This document shows, piece by piece, positions 26,126-34,059 of a stretch of 43,680 nucleotides of DNA. Source of the DNA: Paraburkholderia sp. SG-MS1 (GTDB lineage Bacteria; Pseudomonadota; Gammaproteobacteria; Burkholderiales; Burkholderiaceae); contig NZ_NPIH01000209.1 of the NCBI RefSeq assembly GCF_012275575.1, positions 2,444-46,123 on the forward strand, in the 5' to 3' direction. Position 1 is the stretch's first letter, and each line of letters starts with the position of its first letter. The notes beneath the pieces were generated by a model. It was not told where the DNA came from and did no database searches. It worked only from the letters and a program-made list of their open reading frames with translations. Both the position numbers and the translations under genes were made by a program.

Positions 26126-26556
26126 CACGCGGCGGGCCGGGACTGTTCGAGGCGGTGACGGGCCACTTTGCAAACGGCGCGCGAATCAACGATTACGACG
26201 CGGCGACGCAGACGTTCCTCTCGGTGCAGGACAACATCCAGCGCATCCTGAACAGCCGCCGCAACGGACTCGCCCATCTGCCCGACTATGGGCTGGATGA
26301 CCTGTCGGAAATCTATCGGCATCTGCCATCGTCGTCGCACAGGCTCAGGCATGCGATCGAGGCGACGGTGCTGAAATACGAGCCGCGCGTGACCAGAATC
26401 GAGATCGACATCAGGGATACGGAGCCGGGCATGCTGTTGAGTTTCACGATGGTTTGTTATCTGCATCGGGAAGGGTTGGTCAGGTTTGGTACGCACTTTA
26501 CGCCTGATGGGCGGACGCGGCTCGATATGCTTAAGGGGCGATTGAATCGGGACTGA
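26122..26556 (+). CDS. tssE: T6SS baseplate protein TssE
   Basis: TssE is the gp25-like baseplate protein that starts sheath polymerisation. The 144-residue product has the lysozyme-like gp25 pattern: SVQDNIQRILNSRRNGLAHLPDYGLDDLSE, a short helix (HRLRHAIEATVLKYEPRVTRIEI) and the final LSFTMVCYLHREGLVRF strand pair. The start ATG 26122 overlaps the clpV stop as ATGA; the frame is open farther upstream, but that part lies inside clpV. Last gene of the rightward arm. Confidence 0.93.
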   Translation: MTRGGPGLFEAVTGHFANGARINDYDAATQTFLSVQDNIQRILNSRRNGLAHLPDYGLDDLSEIYRHLPSSSHRLRHAIEATVLKYEPRVTRIEIDIRDTEPGMLLSFTMVCYLHREGLVRFGTHFTPDGRTRLDMLKGRLNRD

Positions 26557-26760
26557 GGGCTAATGGACTGCCCGCAAACCGGACAGGTGCCCCAGGCAAC
26601 GCGACATCGCAAGGATCTCGCACGCGATCGGCCAGCCGGGCCCCGACCTCTGGCTGACCGTGGCGTTCACCCGCGGCCACGCTGGCATTAAGCGCCCGCC
26701 CGCGCGCTTTTTCATCGACGGCGTGAAAGCGCTCACCTGCTTCCGTGGGCGCGCCCTTTG

Positions 26761-26780
26761 AGACGTCAAACCGTCTTTTT
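26761..26780 (+). terminator. weak terminator after the tssE arm
   Basis: AGACG (26761-26765) and CGTCT (26772-26776) form a 5-bp stem with a 6-base loop, followed by T residues to 26780. It is short and 200 bp past tssE, so termination may be partial. Confidence 0.35.
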
Positions 26781-26855
26781 GGAGCGCCAGGCTTGCCCAT
26801 CCGACATCGAAGCCACGCCAGCAGGCCGAAAACCCAGGCGCGGCGCGCGCCCCAG

Positions 26856-26884
26856 TTGCTTTGCCCCAGGTTGTCACCTAGAAT
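26856..26884 (+). promoter_or_regulatory. candidate sigma-70 promoter for the mnh operon
   Basis: TTGCTT (26856-26861), 17 bases, TAGAAT (26879-26884). The -10 matches five of six consensus positions. Transcription would begin near 26891, which leaves a short leader and supports the GTG start of mnhE at 26918 more than the TTG at 26903. Confidence 0.4.
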
Positions 26885-26917
26885 TTTTGCTAGCGCCCTC
26901 TTTTGGAACCTGAAGAC

Positions 26918-27445
26918 GTGGCTTCGAACAGCGGAAAACCGGTGTCGTCGTTTGTTCCTCAGGGCATGGTCGGCCTGTGGGTCGTCCTGTTCGTCATCTG
27001 GATGATCGCCAATGCGTCGCTTGCCGTCGAGCCGGCAGTCGTCGGTGCCGCGATCACCTTCGTATTGGCCCACGCCTTTGCCTCATCCAGCGAAGCCTGG
27101 CGCCGGCTGCGCCTGACACCTCGCGCGCTCTATCACTTTCTCGCCTATAGCGGCACCTTCCTCCTCGAACTGGTGCGCGCCAATCTCAACATGATGGCGT
27201 ATGTGTACTCCCCGCGTATCGACATCAAGCCCGGCATCGTCAAGGTCCGCACCCGTCTGCAAACGCCGTTGGGCCGCCTCGCGCTGACCAATTCGATCGC
27301 GCTCACGCCAGGTTCGCTCGTCATGGATATTCGGGACGACATACTGTTTATCCACTGGCTCGACGTCAAGACCACCGACATTGACGAGGCCACTCAGGCA
27401 CTGGTCACACCTTTCGAAAAGCATCTGGAGAAAGTCTTTGGCTGA
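26918..27445 (+). CDS. mnhE: cation/proton antiporter subunit MnhE
   Basis: MnhE (MrpE, PhaE) is a small membrane subunit of the multisubunit Mrp antiporter, which exchanges Na+ or K+ for protons. The product has two N-terminal helices (GLWVVLFVIWMIANASL, PAVVGAAITFVLAHAFA) and the family's conserved soluble half: LLELVRANLNMMAYVYSP, RTPLGRLALTNSIALTPGS-like, DDILFIHWLDV. I use GTG 26918 (175 residues, GGAA upstream); TTG 26903 or ATG 26967 are alternatives. First gene of a compact seven-gene operon. Confidence 0.88.
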   Translation: MASNSGKPVSSFVPQGMVGLWVVLFVIWMIANASLAVEPAVVGAAITFVLAHAFASSSEAWRRLRLTPRALYHFLAYSGTFLLELVRANLNMMAYVYSPRIDIKPGIVKVRTRLQTPLGRLALTNSIALTPGSLVMDIRDDILFIHWLDVKTTDIDEATQALVTPFEKHLEKVFG

Positions 27446-27698
27446 GATCATGCTCCAGATCGCCACCGTACTGATCTTCTTCGCGATCCTGTTCGGCGTG
27501 ATTCGCCTCGTGCTCGGCAAGACGCTCGTCGACCGGGTCGTCGCCATCGACATGCTCACAGTCATCTCGATCTCGCTGATCGCGCTGTATGCCCAGGTGT
27601 CCGGCCGTTTCGTCTATATCGATGTCGCGCTCGTCTACGGATTGCTGAGCTTTCTGGCCGTTCTCGCGATTGCTCGGTTTCTGGAAAGGGGGCTGTAA
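27438..27698 (+). CDS. mnhF: cation/proton antiporter subunit MnhF
   Basis: MnhF (MrpF, PhaF) is a three-helix subunit. The product has the family's LVLGKTLVDRVVAIDMLTVISISLIALYA segment and a final VYGLLSFLAVLAIARFLERG. The preferred start is TTG 27438: a GGAG lies seven bases before it and it overlaps the mnhE stop. The next in-frame ATG (27450) is 19 bases from that ribosome site and would remove four residues. With TTG the length is 86 residues, normal for the family. Confidence 0.88.
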   Translation: MAEIMLQIATVLIFFAILFGVIRLVLGKTLVDRVVAIDMLTVISISLIALYAQVSGRFVYIDVALVYGLLSFLAVLAIARFLERGL

Positions 27699-27701
27699 GC
27701 C

Positions 27702-27944
27702 GTGCTCGAACTGCTCGTCCTGCTGGTATGCGCGAGTATTCTCGTAAGCGGCGTGCTGGCCGTCTGCCTGAAAAATCTCATGGCCGCGATGGTGAGCTCG
27801 GGACTGGCGAGCCTGTTCGCCGCAGTGGCTTTCCTGCTGCTCGCCGCGCCCGACGTCGCGATGGCCGAAGCCGCGATCGGCTCGGGGCTCGCAACGTTCA
27901 TCTTCCTCTACGCGATTCGCAAAACCGGCTATGAGAAGGGCTAG
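27702..27944 (+). CDS. DUF4040/MbhD-like antiporter subunit
   Basis: The 80-residue, three-helix protein (start GTG 27702) matches the DUF4040 region that forms part of the C-terminus of MrpA/MnhA, and the separate MbhD subunit of archaeal membrane-bound hydrogenases: VCLKNLMAAMVSSGLASLFAAVAFLLLAAPDVAMAEAAIGSGLATFIFL. The conserved acidic residues in the APDVAMAEAAIG loop/helix are intact. Its presence as a free-standing gene fits the lack of a full MnhA in this operon. Confidence 0.85.
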   Translation: MLELLVLLVCASILVSGVLAVCLKNLMAAMVSSGLASLFAAVAFLLLAAPDVAMAEAAIGSGLATFIFLYAIRKTGYEKG

Positions 27945-27947
27945 CGC

Positions 27948-28292
27948 ATGATCGAACTGATCGGCAGCACGCTCATTCTGGCGGGCGCCGTCTTCCTGTT
28001 CTCCGCCGGTCTGGGCCTGCTGCGCATGCCGGATGCCTACACCCGCATCCAGGCCGGCACCAAGGCATCGACGCTCGGTAACATGCTGGTGCTGCTCGGG
28101 CTCGCCTTCTATCACCCGGGCTGGACCTTCAGGCTGATACTCGTCGGCTATTTCGTGCTGGTGACCAACCCGGTGTCTTCGCACGCGTTGTCGCGCGCGG
28201 CATGGCTGATTCGCACGCCGATGAGTTCGTCCACGATGACCGACGCGCTCGCCGCAGATGGACAGCGCGACGGCGGGGAAAAGGAAGCGTGA
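27948..28292 (+). CDS. mnhG: cation/proton antiporter subunit MnhG
   Basis: MnhG (MrpG, PhaG) is a three-helix subunit. The 114-residue product has the signature GLLRMPDAYTRIQAGTKASTLGNMLVLLGL and the TNPVSSHALSRAAW segment. It starts four bases after the DUF4040 gene, with GAAGGG upstream, and its stop overlaps the mnhB start (TGATG). The last 25 residues are a polar tail that is not conserved. Confidence 0.92.
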   Translation: MIELIGSTLILAGAVFLFSAGLGLLRMPDAYTRIQAGTKASTLGNMLVLLGLAFYHPGWTFRLILVGYFVLVTNPVSSHALSRAAWLIRTPMSSSTMTDALAADGQRDGGEKEA

Positions 28293-29011
28293 TGCGCCGC
28301 GTGTTCACCCTGCTGACGGTCGCACTGTTCGCGCTGATCTTCTGGCGCATCGTCGGCGGCTATAGCGAGTTGCAGGCGCTTCGGCCGCTGGCCGAACACT
28401 ATGTCGTGCAGGGGCCGATCGAACTCGGCGCGCCGAACATCGTGACTGGCATTCTGATCACGTACCGCGGTTTCGATACGCTCGGCGAAGTGGCCGTACT
28501 GTTCATGGTCGCGGCAAGCGTCGGCCTGCTTCTGAAAGGCGAAAGCGCAACTGCGCAAGCCACCGCAGAACCCGGACCCGCATCCGATGAAGAGCACGAT
28601 ACCCCGCGCCGGCCAGCCGGCGAGATCGTGCGCACCGGCACCCAGGTCCTCTTGCCGATGATCCTCACCTTCGGCGCCTATGTCATCGTCAATGGCCACC
28701 TTTCCGCCGGCGGCGGCTTTCAGGGCGGCGCCATCGTCGCGTCCGGCGTCATGCTCATGCTGCTCGCGCGGCCGGGCGCCGCGCTGAATGTCGCGCTGCT
28801 GAGCGTCGTCGAGTCGTTTGCGGGCGTGGTCTACGTGTTCATCGGTATTCTGGGTCTGGTGCTGGCGGGCGGTTTTCTCGACCCCCGCTTCCTGCCGCGC
28901 GGCGAGTTCGGCGCCTTCTTCAGCGCCGGCGCCATTCCGTTGATCTCCGCATTGCTCGGCGTCAAGGTCGGCGCGGAGCTGAGCGTCATCATCGACCGGT
29001 TCAGAAGCTGA
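28292..29011 (+). CDS. mnhB: antiporter subunit MnhB with MbhE-like N-terminal extension
   Basis: The 239-residue product (ATG 28292) is a fusion. Residues about 1-85 match the extreme C-terminus of MnhA / MbhE, with YRGFDTLGEVAVLF (58-71). After a polar linker (85-110), residues about 112-239 are MnhB itself, with the signature GHLSAGGGFQGGAIVASG (135-152). In the antiporter this subunit packs beside MnhC and the MnhA C-terminus. The open frame continues upstream into mnhG, but the start is fixed by AAGGAAG and the TGATG overlap. Confidence 0.92.
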   Translation: MRRVFTLLTVALFALIFWRIVGGYSELQALRPLAEHYVVQGPIELGAPNIVTGILITYRGFDTLGEVAVLFMVAASVGLLLKGESATAQATAEPGPASDEEHDTPRRPAGEIVRTGTQVLLPMILTFGAYVIVNGHLSAGGGFQGGAIVASGVMLMLLARPGAALNVALLSVVESFAGVVYVFIGILGLVLAGGFLDPRFLPRGEFGAFFSAGAIPLISALLGVKVGAELSVIIDRFRS

Positions 29012-29027
29012 GCAAGGAGAACAGCGC

Positions 29028-29402
29028 ATGACCACGGGCCTACCGGTTTCGACCATCCTGCTGATCACGGGATTCTGTCTCTCGCTGATCGGCTTGTGGG
29101 GAATGCTGACCCAGCGCAACATTCTGCGCATCATCATCGGCTTCGCGCTGATCGACACGGGGCTGCACATCGTGATGGTCGCGACCGGCTATGTCACGGG
29201 CGGCACCGCGCCGATCATCGACGCGGCGTTGAGCAAGGCCAACGCCGCGCGGCGCGCGATCGATCCGATTCCGTCGGCGCTCGTGGTCACCGCGATCGTG
29301 ATCGGCCTGTCGGTCACGGCCATCATGCTGGCGTTCGCGATCCGCCTTTACGCCGCCAAAAAGACGCTCTCCATCGACGCCTTCACCGAGTCGAAATGGT
29401 AG
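29028..29402 (+). CDS. mnhC: antiporter subunit MnhC (NuoK-like)
   Basis: MnhC is homologous to complex I subunit NuoK. The 124-residue product has three helices and the family motifs RNILRIIIGFALIDTGLHIV and DPIPSALVVTAIVIGLSVTAIMLAFAIRLY. AAGGAG precedes the ATG. Its stop overlaps the start of the following large gene by seven bases. Confidence 0.92.
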   Translation: MTTGLPVSTILLITGFCLSLIGLWGMLTQRNILRIIIGFALIDTGLHIVMVATGYVTGGTAPIIDAALSKANAARRAIDPIPSALVVTAIVIGLSVTAIMLAFAIRLYAAKKTLSIDAFTESKW

Positions 29403-32400
29403 CCGCGCTGTTTCATCCGCTGCACATCTTCATTCTTGGCCTGGGCGGCGGCTTCGTCATTCCGTTGCTCTACCGGCTCGGCAAGCCGTGGTTGACCGGC
29501 GGCTTCTTCGTCGCGCTCGGCGGTATCGTGCTAGTGAGCGGCGTGTCGTTCTTCAGCCTGCTCGACGGTGGCCAGACAATCAACGTGCTCACGGCGGGCG
29601 CATTGCCGCCGGTATCGATCAACCTGCGCTTCGGTGTATGGGAAGGCTTCTTCACGCTCAGCGTCAACGTGGTGGCACTGCTCGGCGCGCTGCAGTTGTG
29701 GGATCGCCTGCGCGGCAACTACGCGGCGCTGCTGCTGTATCTGATCCTCGTGATGGGCATCGACGGCATGGTGATGACCCGCGACCTGTTCAATCTCTTT
29801 GTGTTTCTCGAGATCGTTTCCATCGCCACCTACGGGCTGCTCGGACTCGATCGTACGCCCGCCGCACTCGCCGCCGCGTTCAAGTACATCATCGCGACGG
29901 TCATCGCATCGACCTTCTTCCTGCTCGGCACGGTGCTGCTCTACTACGTCGCAGGCACGCTGAACATCGACGACCTGATCGCGCTCCGCGCCGATCTCAA
30001 CGGCCCGATCGCCGTCACGGCGTTGCTGCTCGTGTTCGCCTGCCTCATCATTGAACTCAAGCCGTTTCCGGCGAACGGTTGGGGGCTCGACGTCTACGAG
30101 ACCGCACCAAGCGGCATCGCCGCGATGATTTCGGTCGGCGTCTCGGCCGGCGTGTTCTTTGCGCTGCTCAAGTTATTGCCGCTCTTCGAAAACCAGCTCG
30201 GCCTGATTGCCGTGTCCGGCGGCGTCACGTTCCTGTTTTCCAATCTGCTCGCGCTCAGACAGAAGAAGCCGCAGCGGGTGCTCGGCTATTCGTCGATCGG
30301 ACAGATGGGATTGCTGATGCTGGCGCTCGCGCTGCTGCACCAGGTCGGCGCCGACAGGTCGATCCCGCTGGTGGTCGGCGGCCTGTTCGTCAACCATCTG
30401 TTCGCCAAGGCGGGACTGTTCTGGCTCATCGGCATTCTCCGGCGGCACGGCACCGACGCACGCGCGATCCTGTCGCGCAGTCCACTGCTGATCGGTCTGC
30501 TCGGCCTGTTCATGGTGGCTATCGCTGGCCTGCCGCCGTTTCCCGGCTTCTGGGCGAAATGGGAACTGGTCATGCAGTTGACCATCGCCGGCAAGCCCTA
30601 CTGGATCGTGCTGATCCTGACCGGCTCGCTGCTCGAAGCGGCCTACATGTTCCACTGGTTCGTGCGTGCGTTGCGTCCGCCCGAGGAAGAGACCGCGGAC
30701 CGCCCCGAGCTGGTCGCGCTGCTGCCGCTGTTCGGCGTTGCCGTTCTGCTGATTGGCGCGGGTTACGCCGGCGCTTCGTTCGCGGGCGCGGGATCGGCAT
30801 GGCTGTTCTCGCCGTTGCTTGCGGGCGCACTGTTCTATGCCGCCGATCGTCTGCCGGGCCGGTTCAAGGGCGTGCTGACGCTGATTGCCGTTGCGCTGGT
30901 GGGCTCGTGGCTCGCCGAAGACGCGCACGGCATTGCGGCGCTGTTTGCATGGCTGCTGCTGGGCGGCAGTCTGGTCATCGCGGCGGCGAGCCTCTATCGC
31001 AGCGATGTCCGCGCCGGCTTCTATCCGATGCTGGTAGTGCTGCTGCTGTCGATTCCGGCGCTGCTGCGCGCCACGACGACGCTCGAATTCTTCTATAGCT
31101 GGGAGATCGTGACGCTGTCGTCCTGCTTCCTGATCGCGAAATGCCGCAGCGCCGGGCCGCATGTGCTGGCCTTCCTGCTGTTTTCGTTGCTGTCGGCGTT
31201 CTTCCTGCTGGCCGGTTTTGCCGCCGTTGCCGCGCTCGACGGCAGTATCGAACTCGCCGCGCTGGTCAGATCGGGCCCGGACGCAAGCCGCGCGTTCGTG
31301 CTGCTGGCGGCCGGCTTCCTCATCAAGGCGGGCGCGATCGGCGTGCACGTGTGGCTGCCCGGCGCATACACGGAAGCCGAGGACGACGTCACCGCGATGC
31401 TGTCGGCCGTCGTCAGCAAGGTGGCGATGTTCGGCCTGCTGATCGGCACCTATCTGACGATACGCTCTGAGGTCGGACTGGAACTCGCGCACGTGATGGC
31501 GTGGATCGGCATGCTGACCACGCTCGCCGGCGCGCTGATGGCGCTGCGGCAGAACGACTTCAAGCGCCTGCTCGCGTTTTCCAGCATGAGCCAGCTCGGC
31601 TATATCGTCACCGCGATTGCGTTGATGAGCCACCTCGGCTGGGTCACGGCGCTCTATCTGGTCGCCAACCACATGCTGGTGAAGGGCATTCTGTTCCTCG
31701 CGCTGGCGGGCGTCATCCTGCGCATCGACACGCACAACTTCGCCGAGGCGGGCGGTCTCGCCCGCGCGATGCCGTTCACGTTCACGATGGTGCTGATCGC
31801 ACTGGTCTCGATGTCGGGCTTGCCGCCGCTGATGGGCTTCGGCGGCAAATGGCTGCTGCTGAGCGCGATGACGGACAAAGGCTGGTACGGACTGGCCATC
31901 TGCGGGCTGCTGGCGACGTTCGTCGGCTTTCTCTACATGATCCGCTTCGTCAGCGGCCTGTTCCTCGGGCCGCGACGGGCAGAGCAGGCGAACGTCAGCG
32001 AAGCGCCGCCCATGCTGCTCGTGCCGCAGTTCGTTCTGGTGATCGGCATCGTGGTGCTGTCCTTCTTTCCGAAGCTCCTGATCGAACCGGTGTCGGCGGC
32101 GATCGATCCGCAGTTCGCCTCGACGCTGGTGTGGGAAGGCATGTCGCTGGAGAGCATCTACGGCTTCTGGAACCCGACGCCCGTCGTCCTCGTGGTGCTC
32201 GCGGTGGCCGCCGTGCTGTTCGCGCTTTTCGTGCTGTTCTATCGCAGCCGGCGGCGGACGGACGACAACGTCCCTGGGTTCTTCCGGTTCTATCGGCCGA
32301 TACTCGCACGCACGGTGCCGCCGTTCGCGCTGATGTTCTGGCGCGGCGTCTCGCATGTCGCACTCGCCGCAGCGGGAAGGATACGGCGCGTCTATACCGG

Positions 32401-32491
32401 CAACGGGCAGACTTACGCGCTCTATGTGCTTGGGTATTTTCTCGTGCTTTATTTCGCGAGTACGGGGTTCGGGACGGGGTTGGCGCGGTAG
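29396..32491 (+). CDS. mnhD: fused double MnhD/NuoL-M-N-like proton-translocating subunit
   Basis: The 1031-residue product (ATG 29396) holds two complete Proton_antipo_M-type modules in tandem, about residues 1-475 and 490-960. Each has the proton-channel residues: TM5 Glu (Glu139 in LFNLFVFLEIVSI; Glu570 in FFYSWEIVTLS), TM7 Lys (Lys222 in IIELKPFPANGWG; Lys644 in GFLIKAGAIGVHVWLP) and a Lys after GLPP in the late helix (FPGFWAKWELV; LMGFGGKWLLL). The TM8 Lys is present in module two (Lys675, VVSKVAMFG) but is Ser250 in module one. In ordinary Mrp systems the two pump subunits are MnhA and MnhD, encoded separately; here one chain supplies both. Confidence 0.9.
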   Translation: MVAALFHPLHIFILGLGGGFVIPLLYRLGKPWLTGGFFVALGGIVLVSGVSFFSLLDGGQTINVLTAGALPPVSINLRFGVWEGFFTLSVNVVALLGALQLWDRLRGNYAALLLYLILVMGIDGMVMTRDLFNLFVFLEIVSIATYGLLGLDRTPAALAAAFKYIIATVIASTFFLLGTVLLYYVAGTLNIDDLIALRADLNGPIAVTALLLVFACLIIELKPFPANGWGLDVYETAPSGIAAMISVGVSAGVFFALLKLLPLFENQLGLIAVSGGVTFLFSNLLALRQKKPQRVLGYSSIGQMGLLMLALALLHQVGADRSIPLVVGGLFVNHLFAKAGLFWLIGILRRHGTDARAILSRSPLLIGLLGLFMVAIAGLPPFPGFWAKWELVMQLTIAGKPYWIVLILTGSLLEAAYMFHWFVRALRPPEEETADRPELVALLPLFGVAVLLIGAGYAGASFAGAGSAWLFSPLLAGALFYAADRLPGRFKGVLTLIAVALVGSWLAEDAHGIAALFAWLLLGGSLVIAAASLYRSDVRAGFYPMLVVLLLSIPALLRATTTLEFFYSWEIVTLSSCFLIAKCRSAGPHVLAFLLFSLLSAFFLLAGFAAVAALDGSIELAALVRSGPDASRAFVLLAAGFLIKAGAIGVHVWLPGAYTEAEDDVTAMLSAVVSKVAMFGLLIGTYLTIRSEVGLELAHVMAWIGMLTTLAGALMALRQNDFKRLLAFSSMSQLGYIVTAIALMSHLGWVTALYLVANHMLVKGILFLALAGVILRIDTHNFAEAGGLARAMPFTFTMVLIALVSMSGLPPLMGFGGKWLLLSAMTDKGWYGLAICGLLATFVGFLYMIRFVSGLFLGPRRAEQANVSEAPPMLLVPQFVLVIGIVVLSFFPKLLIEPVSAAIDPQFASTLVWEGMSLESIYGFWNPTPVVLVVLAVAAVLFALFVLFYRSRRRTDDNVPGFFRFYRPILARTVPPFALMFWRGVSHVALAAAGRIRRVYTGNGQTYALYVLGYFLVLYFASTGFGTGLAR

Positions 32492-32520
32492 CGGTGGTGA
32501 CGTACCGCGCGCATCGCAGC

Positions 32521-33960
32521 TCACGTGTCGGCGGTTGCCGTCGTCCCGGTCGCAATCTCGTCGAGCGTTCTGCCGCCCGTTTCCATCGCGAATGCGCCGA
32601 TCACTATCGAGCCGGCCAGCGAGACGAAAGCGAAGTAACCGAACACCGCCTCGACGCTCAGATACGTCAGCAGCGCACCGATGATCATCGGCCCGATCAC
32701 CGACGACACCCGCGTCACCGCCGAAGCCGCACCGGCTCCCCGGGCGCGGATCCGGGTCGGATAGACCTCGGGCGCATAGACATAGATCCCGCATTGCACG
32801 ATGGCGATCAGCGCGACGCTGATCGACGCCAGCACCGACACCTGTTCGGCCGGCACGCGCGTGCCGGCGAACGCGAGATACAGCATCGGAATCGCGGCGC
32901 CCAGAAACGCAATCGCAAAGGTCTTCTTGCGGCCGAGCCGGTCGATCACGAAGATGCCCACGAGCGTGCCGATCAGCGTCGCGATCATGCTCAGCATGCC
33001 GTAACGCAGTGCGACGTTCAACGGCAAGTGATACACGGTCCGATAGAGAGAGGGCAGCCACACCAGAATGCCGTACGTGGTCAGACTGCCGCAACAGGCC
33101 ATCAACCAGACCACCAGCGTGCGCGCAGCGAAACCCCGCTGAAATAGCGCACGAAACGATTCCTTCTTGTGATCCGCAGGCGTCTCGACGACGCGCGGCG
33201 CGGGCAACTGCGCGTATTGATCGCGCGGCACCGATTGCTCGATCTTCTCGACGATCCGGTTCGCTTCGGCGGCGCGGCCATTAATCGCCAACCAGCGCGG
33301 CGACTCCGGCGCGGCACGTGGCAAGATCGCGGCGAGCACGATCGGCAGCGCGCCCACCAGGAACATCACCTGCCAGCCGTACGTGGGAATCAGCCACATC
33401 GCGGCAACGGCGGCAATCAGGTTGCCGACCGCGAAGGTCGATTGCAGCACGAAAATCAGCCGGCCGCGAATCTTCGCGGGACACAGTTCGTTCATGTAGG
33501 TGGCCGACACCGGCGATTCACCGCCAAGACCAATACCCTGAAACAGGCGCAACGCGATAAACACCACATAGCTCGGCGCATAGGCCGAAGCGAGACTACC
33601 CAGCGCCAGAATCACGAGAAGCCAGCGCAACACGCGTAGTCGTCCGAAACGTTCGGCGGCCGCGCTGAAGAGCAATGCGCCGATCGTCTGCCCAACGTAG
33701 CCGCCCGACACCAGCAAGCCCGCTTCGCCCGGTGACAGGTGCCATAAGCCGATCAGCACCGGCAGCACGTAGGCAATCGTCAACGCGTCGAAAGCGTCGG
33801 TCATATGAACGACGCCGACCACGCTCAATACGCGCGCGTGCCAGCGCGTGAACGGCAAGCGCTCGATGCGAGCGGAAATCGTCGCCGCGTCGTGCAGATT
33901 GCCTGCGGGCGCGATGGCGCGGGCGTCGTGCGGTTTTACTGTGCTCGAGAGATCCATCAT
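32521..33960 (-). CDS. MFS transporter, aromatic/niacin-type metabolite:H+ symporter
   Basis: The product (479 residues, first ATG 33960, second 33957) has twelve predicted helices. It carries the MFS loop motifs AAERFGRLRVLR after helix 2 and VIDRLGRKKT after helix 8, GIGLGGESPVSATYMNELCPAKIRGRLI in helices 4-5, APESPRWL before the central loop, and PEVYPTRIRARGAGAAS in helix 10. This is the metabolite:H+/sugar-porter-like group that includes niacin and aromatic acid carriers. As last gene of the oxygenase/reductase operon it most likely imports the pathway substrate. Confidence 0.88.
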   Translation of the reverse strand: MMDLSSTVKPHDARAIAPAGNLHDAATISARIERLPFTRWHARVLSVVGVVHMTDAFDALTIAYVLPVLIGLWHLSPGEAGLLVSGGYVGQTIGALLFSAAAERFGRLRVLRWLLVILALGSLASAYAPSYVVFIALRLFQGIGLGGESPVSATYMNELCPAKIRGRLIFVLQSTFAVGNLIAAVAAMWLIPTYGWQVMFLVGALPIVLAAILPRAAPESPRWLAINGRAAEANRIVEKIEQSVPRDQYAQLPAPRVVETPADHKKESFRALFQRGFAARTLVVWLMACCGSLTTYGILVWLPSLYRTVYHLPLNVALRYGMLSMIATLIGTLVGIFVIDRLGRKKTFAIAFLGAAIPMLYLAFAGTRVPAEQVSVLASISVALIAIVQCGIYVYAPEVYPTRIRARGAGAASAVTRVSSVIGPMIIGALLTYLSVEAVFGYFAFVSLAGSIVIGAFAMETGGRTLDEIATGTTATADT

Positions 33961-34059
33961 GTCCTCAAAGGGTGATTGCGGGGACGCAAAAAACTGGCCG
34001 TCCGGAAGGGGAAATGCGCTGCTTCGAAGGCGAGCAGCTTCAATGCCTGAACACCGGCG

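Larger units (their letters stand above)
26557..26917. other. intergenic region between T6SS and antiporter operon
   Basis: About 360 bp with no credible gene. Short open frames on both strands lack ribosome sites and recognisable sequence. It contains a weak terminator-like hairpin (26761-26780) and a candidate promoter for the antiporter operon (26856-26884). Confidence 0.6.

Noticed and set aside
26560..26877. 105-codon minus-strand open frame between tssE and mnhE
   Set aside because: No ribosome site, no recognisable sequence, and atypical composition; it also covers the candidate mnh promoter.
30173..33094. Very long open frame (973 codons) on the minus strand across the antiporter fusion
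   Set aside because: It is antisense to a clearly homologous membrane protein, is rich in Arg, Gln, His and Glu as expected of the reverse strand of GC-rich hydrophobic genes, and has no recognisable domain.
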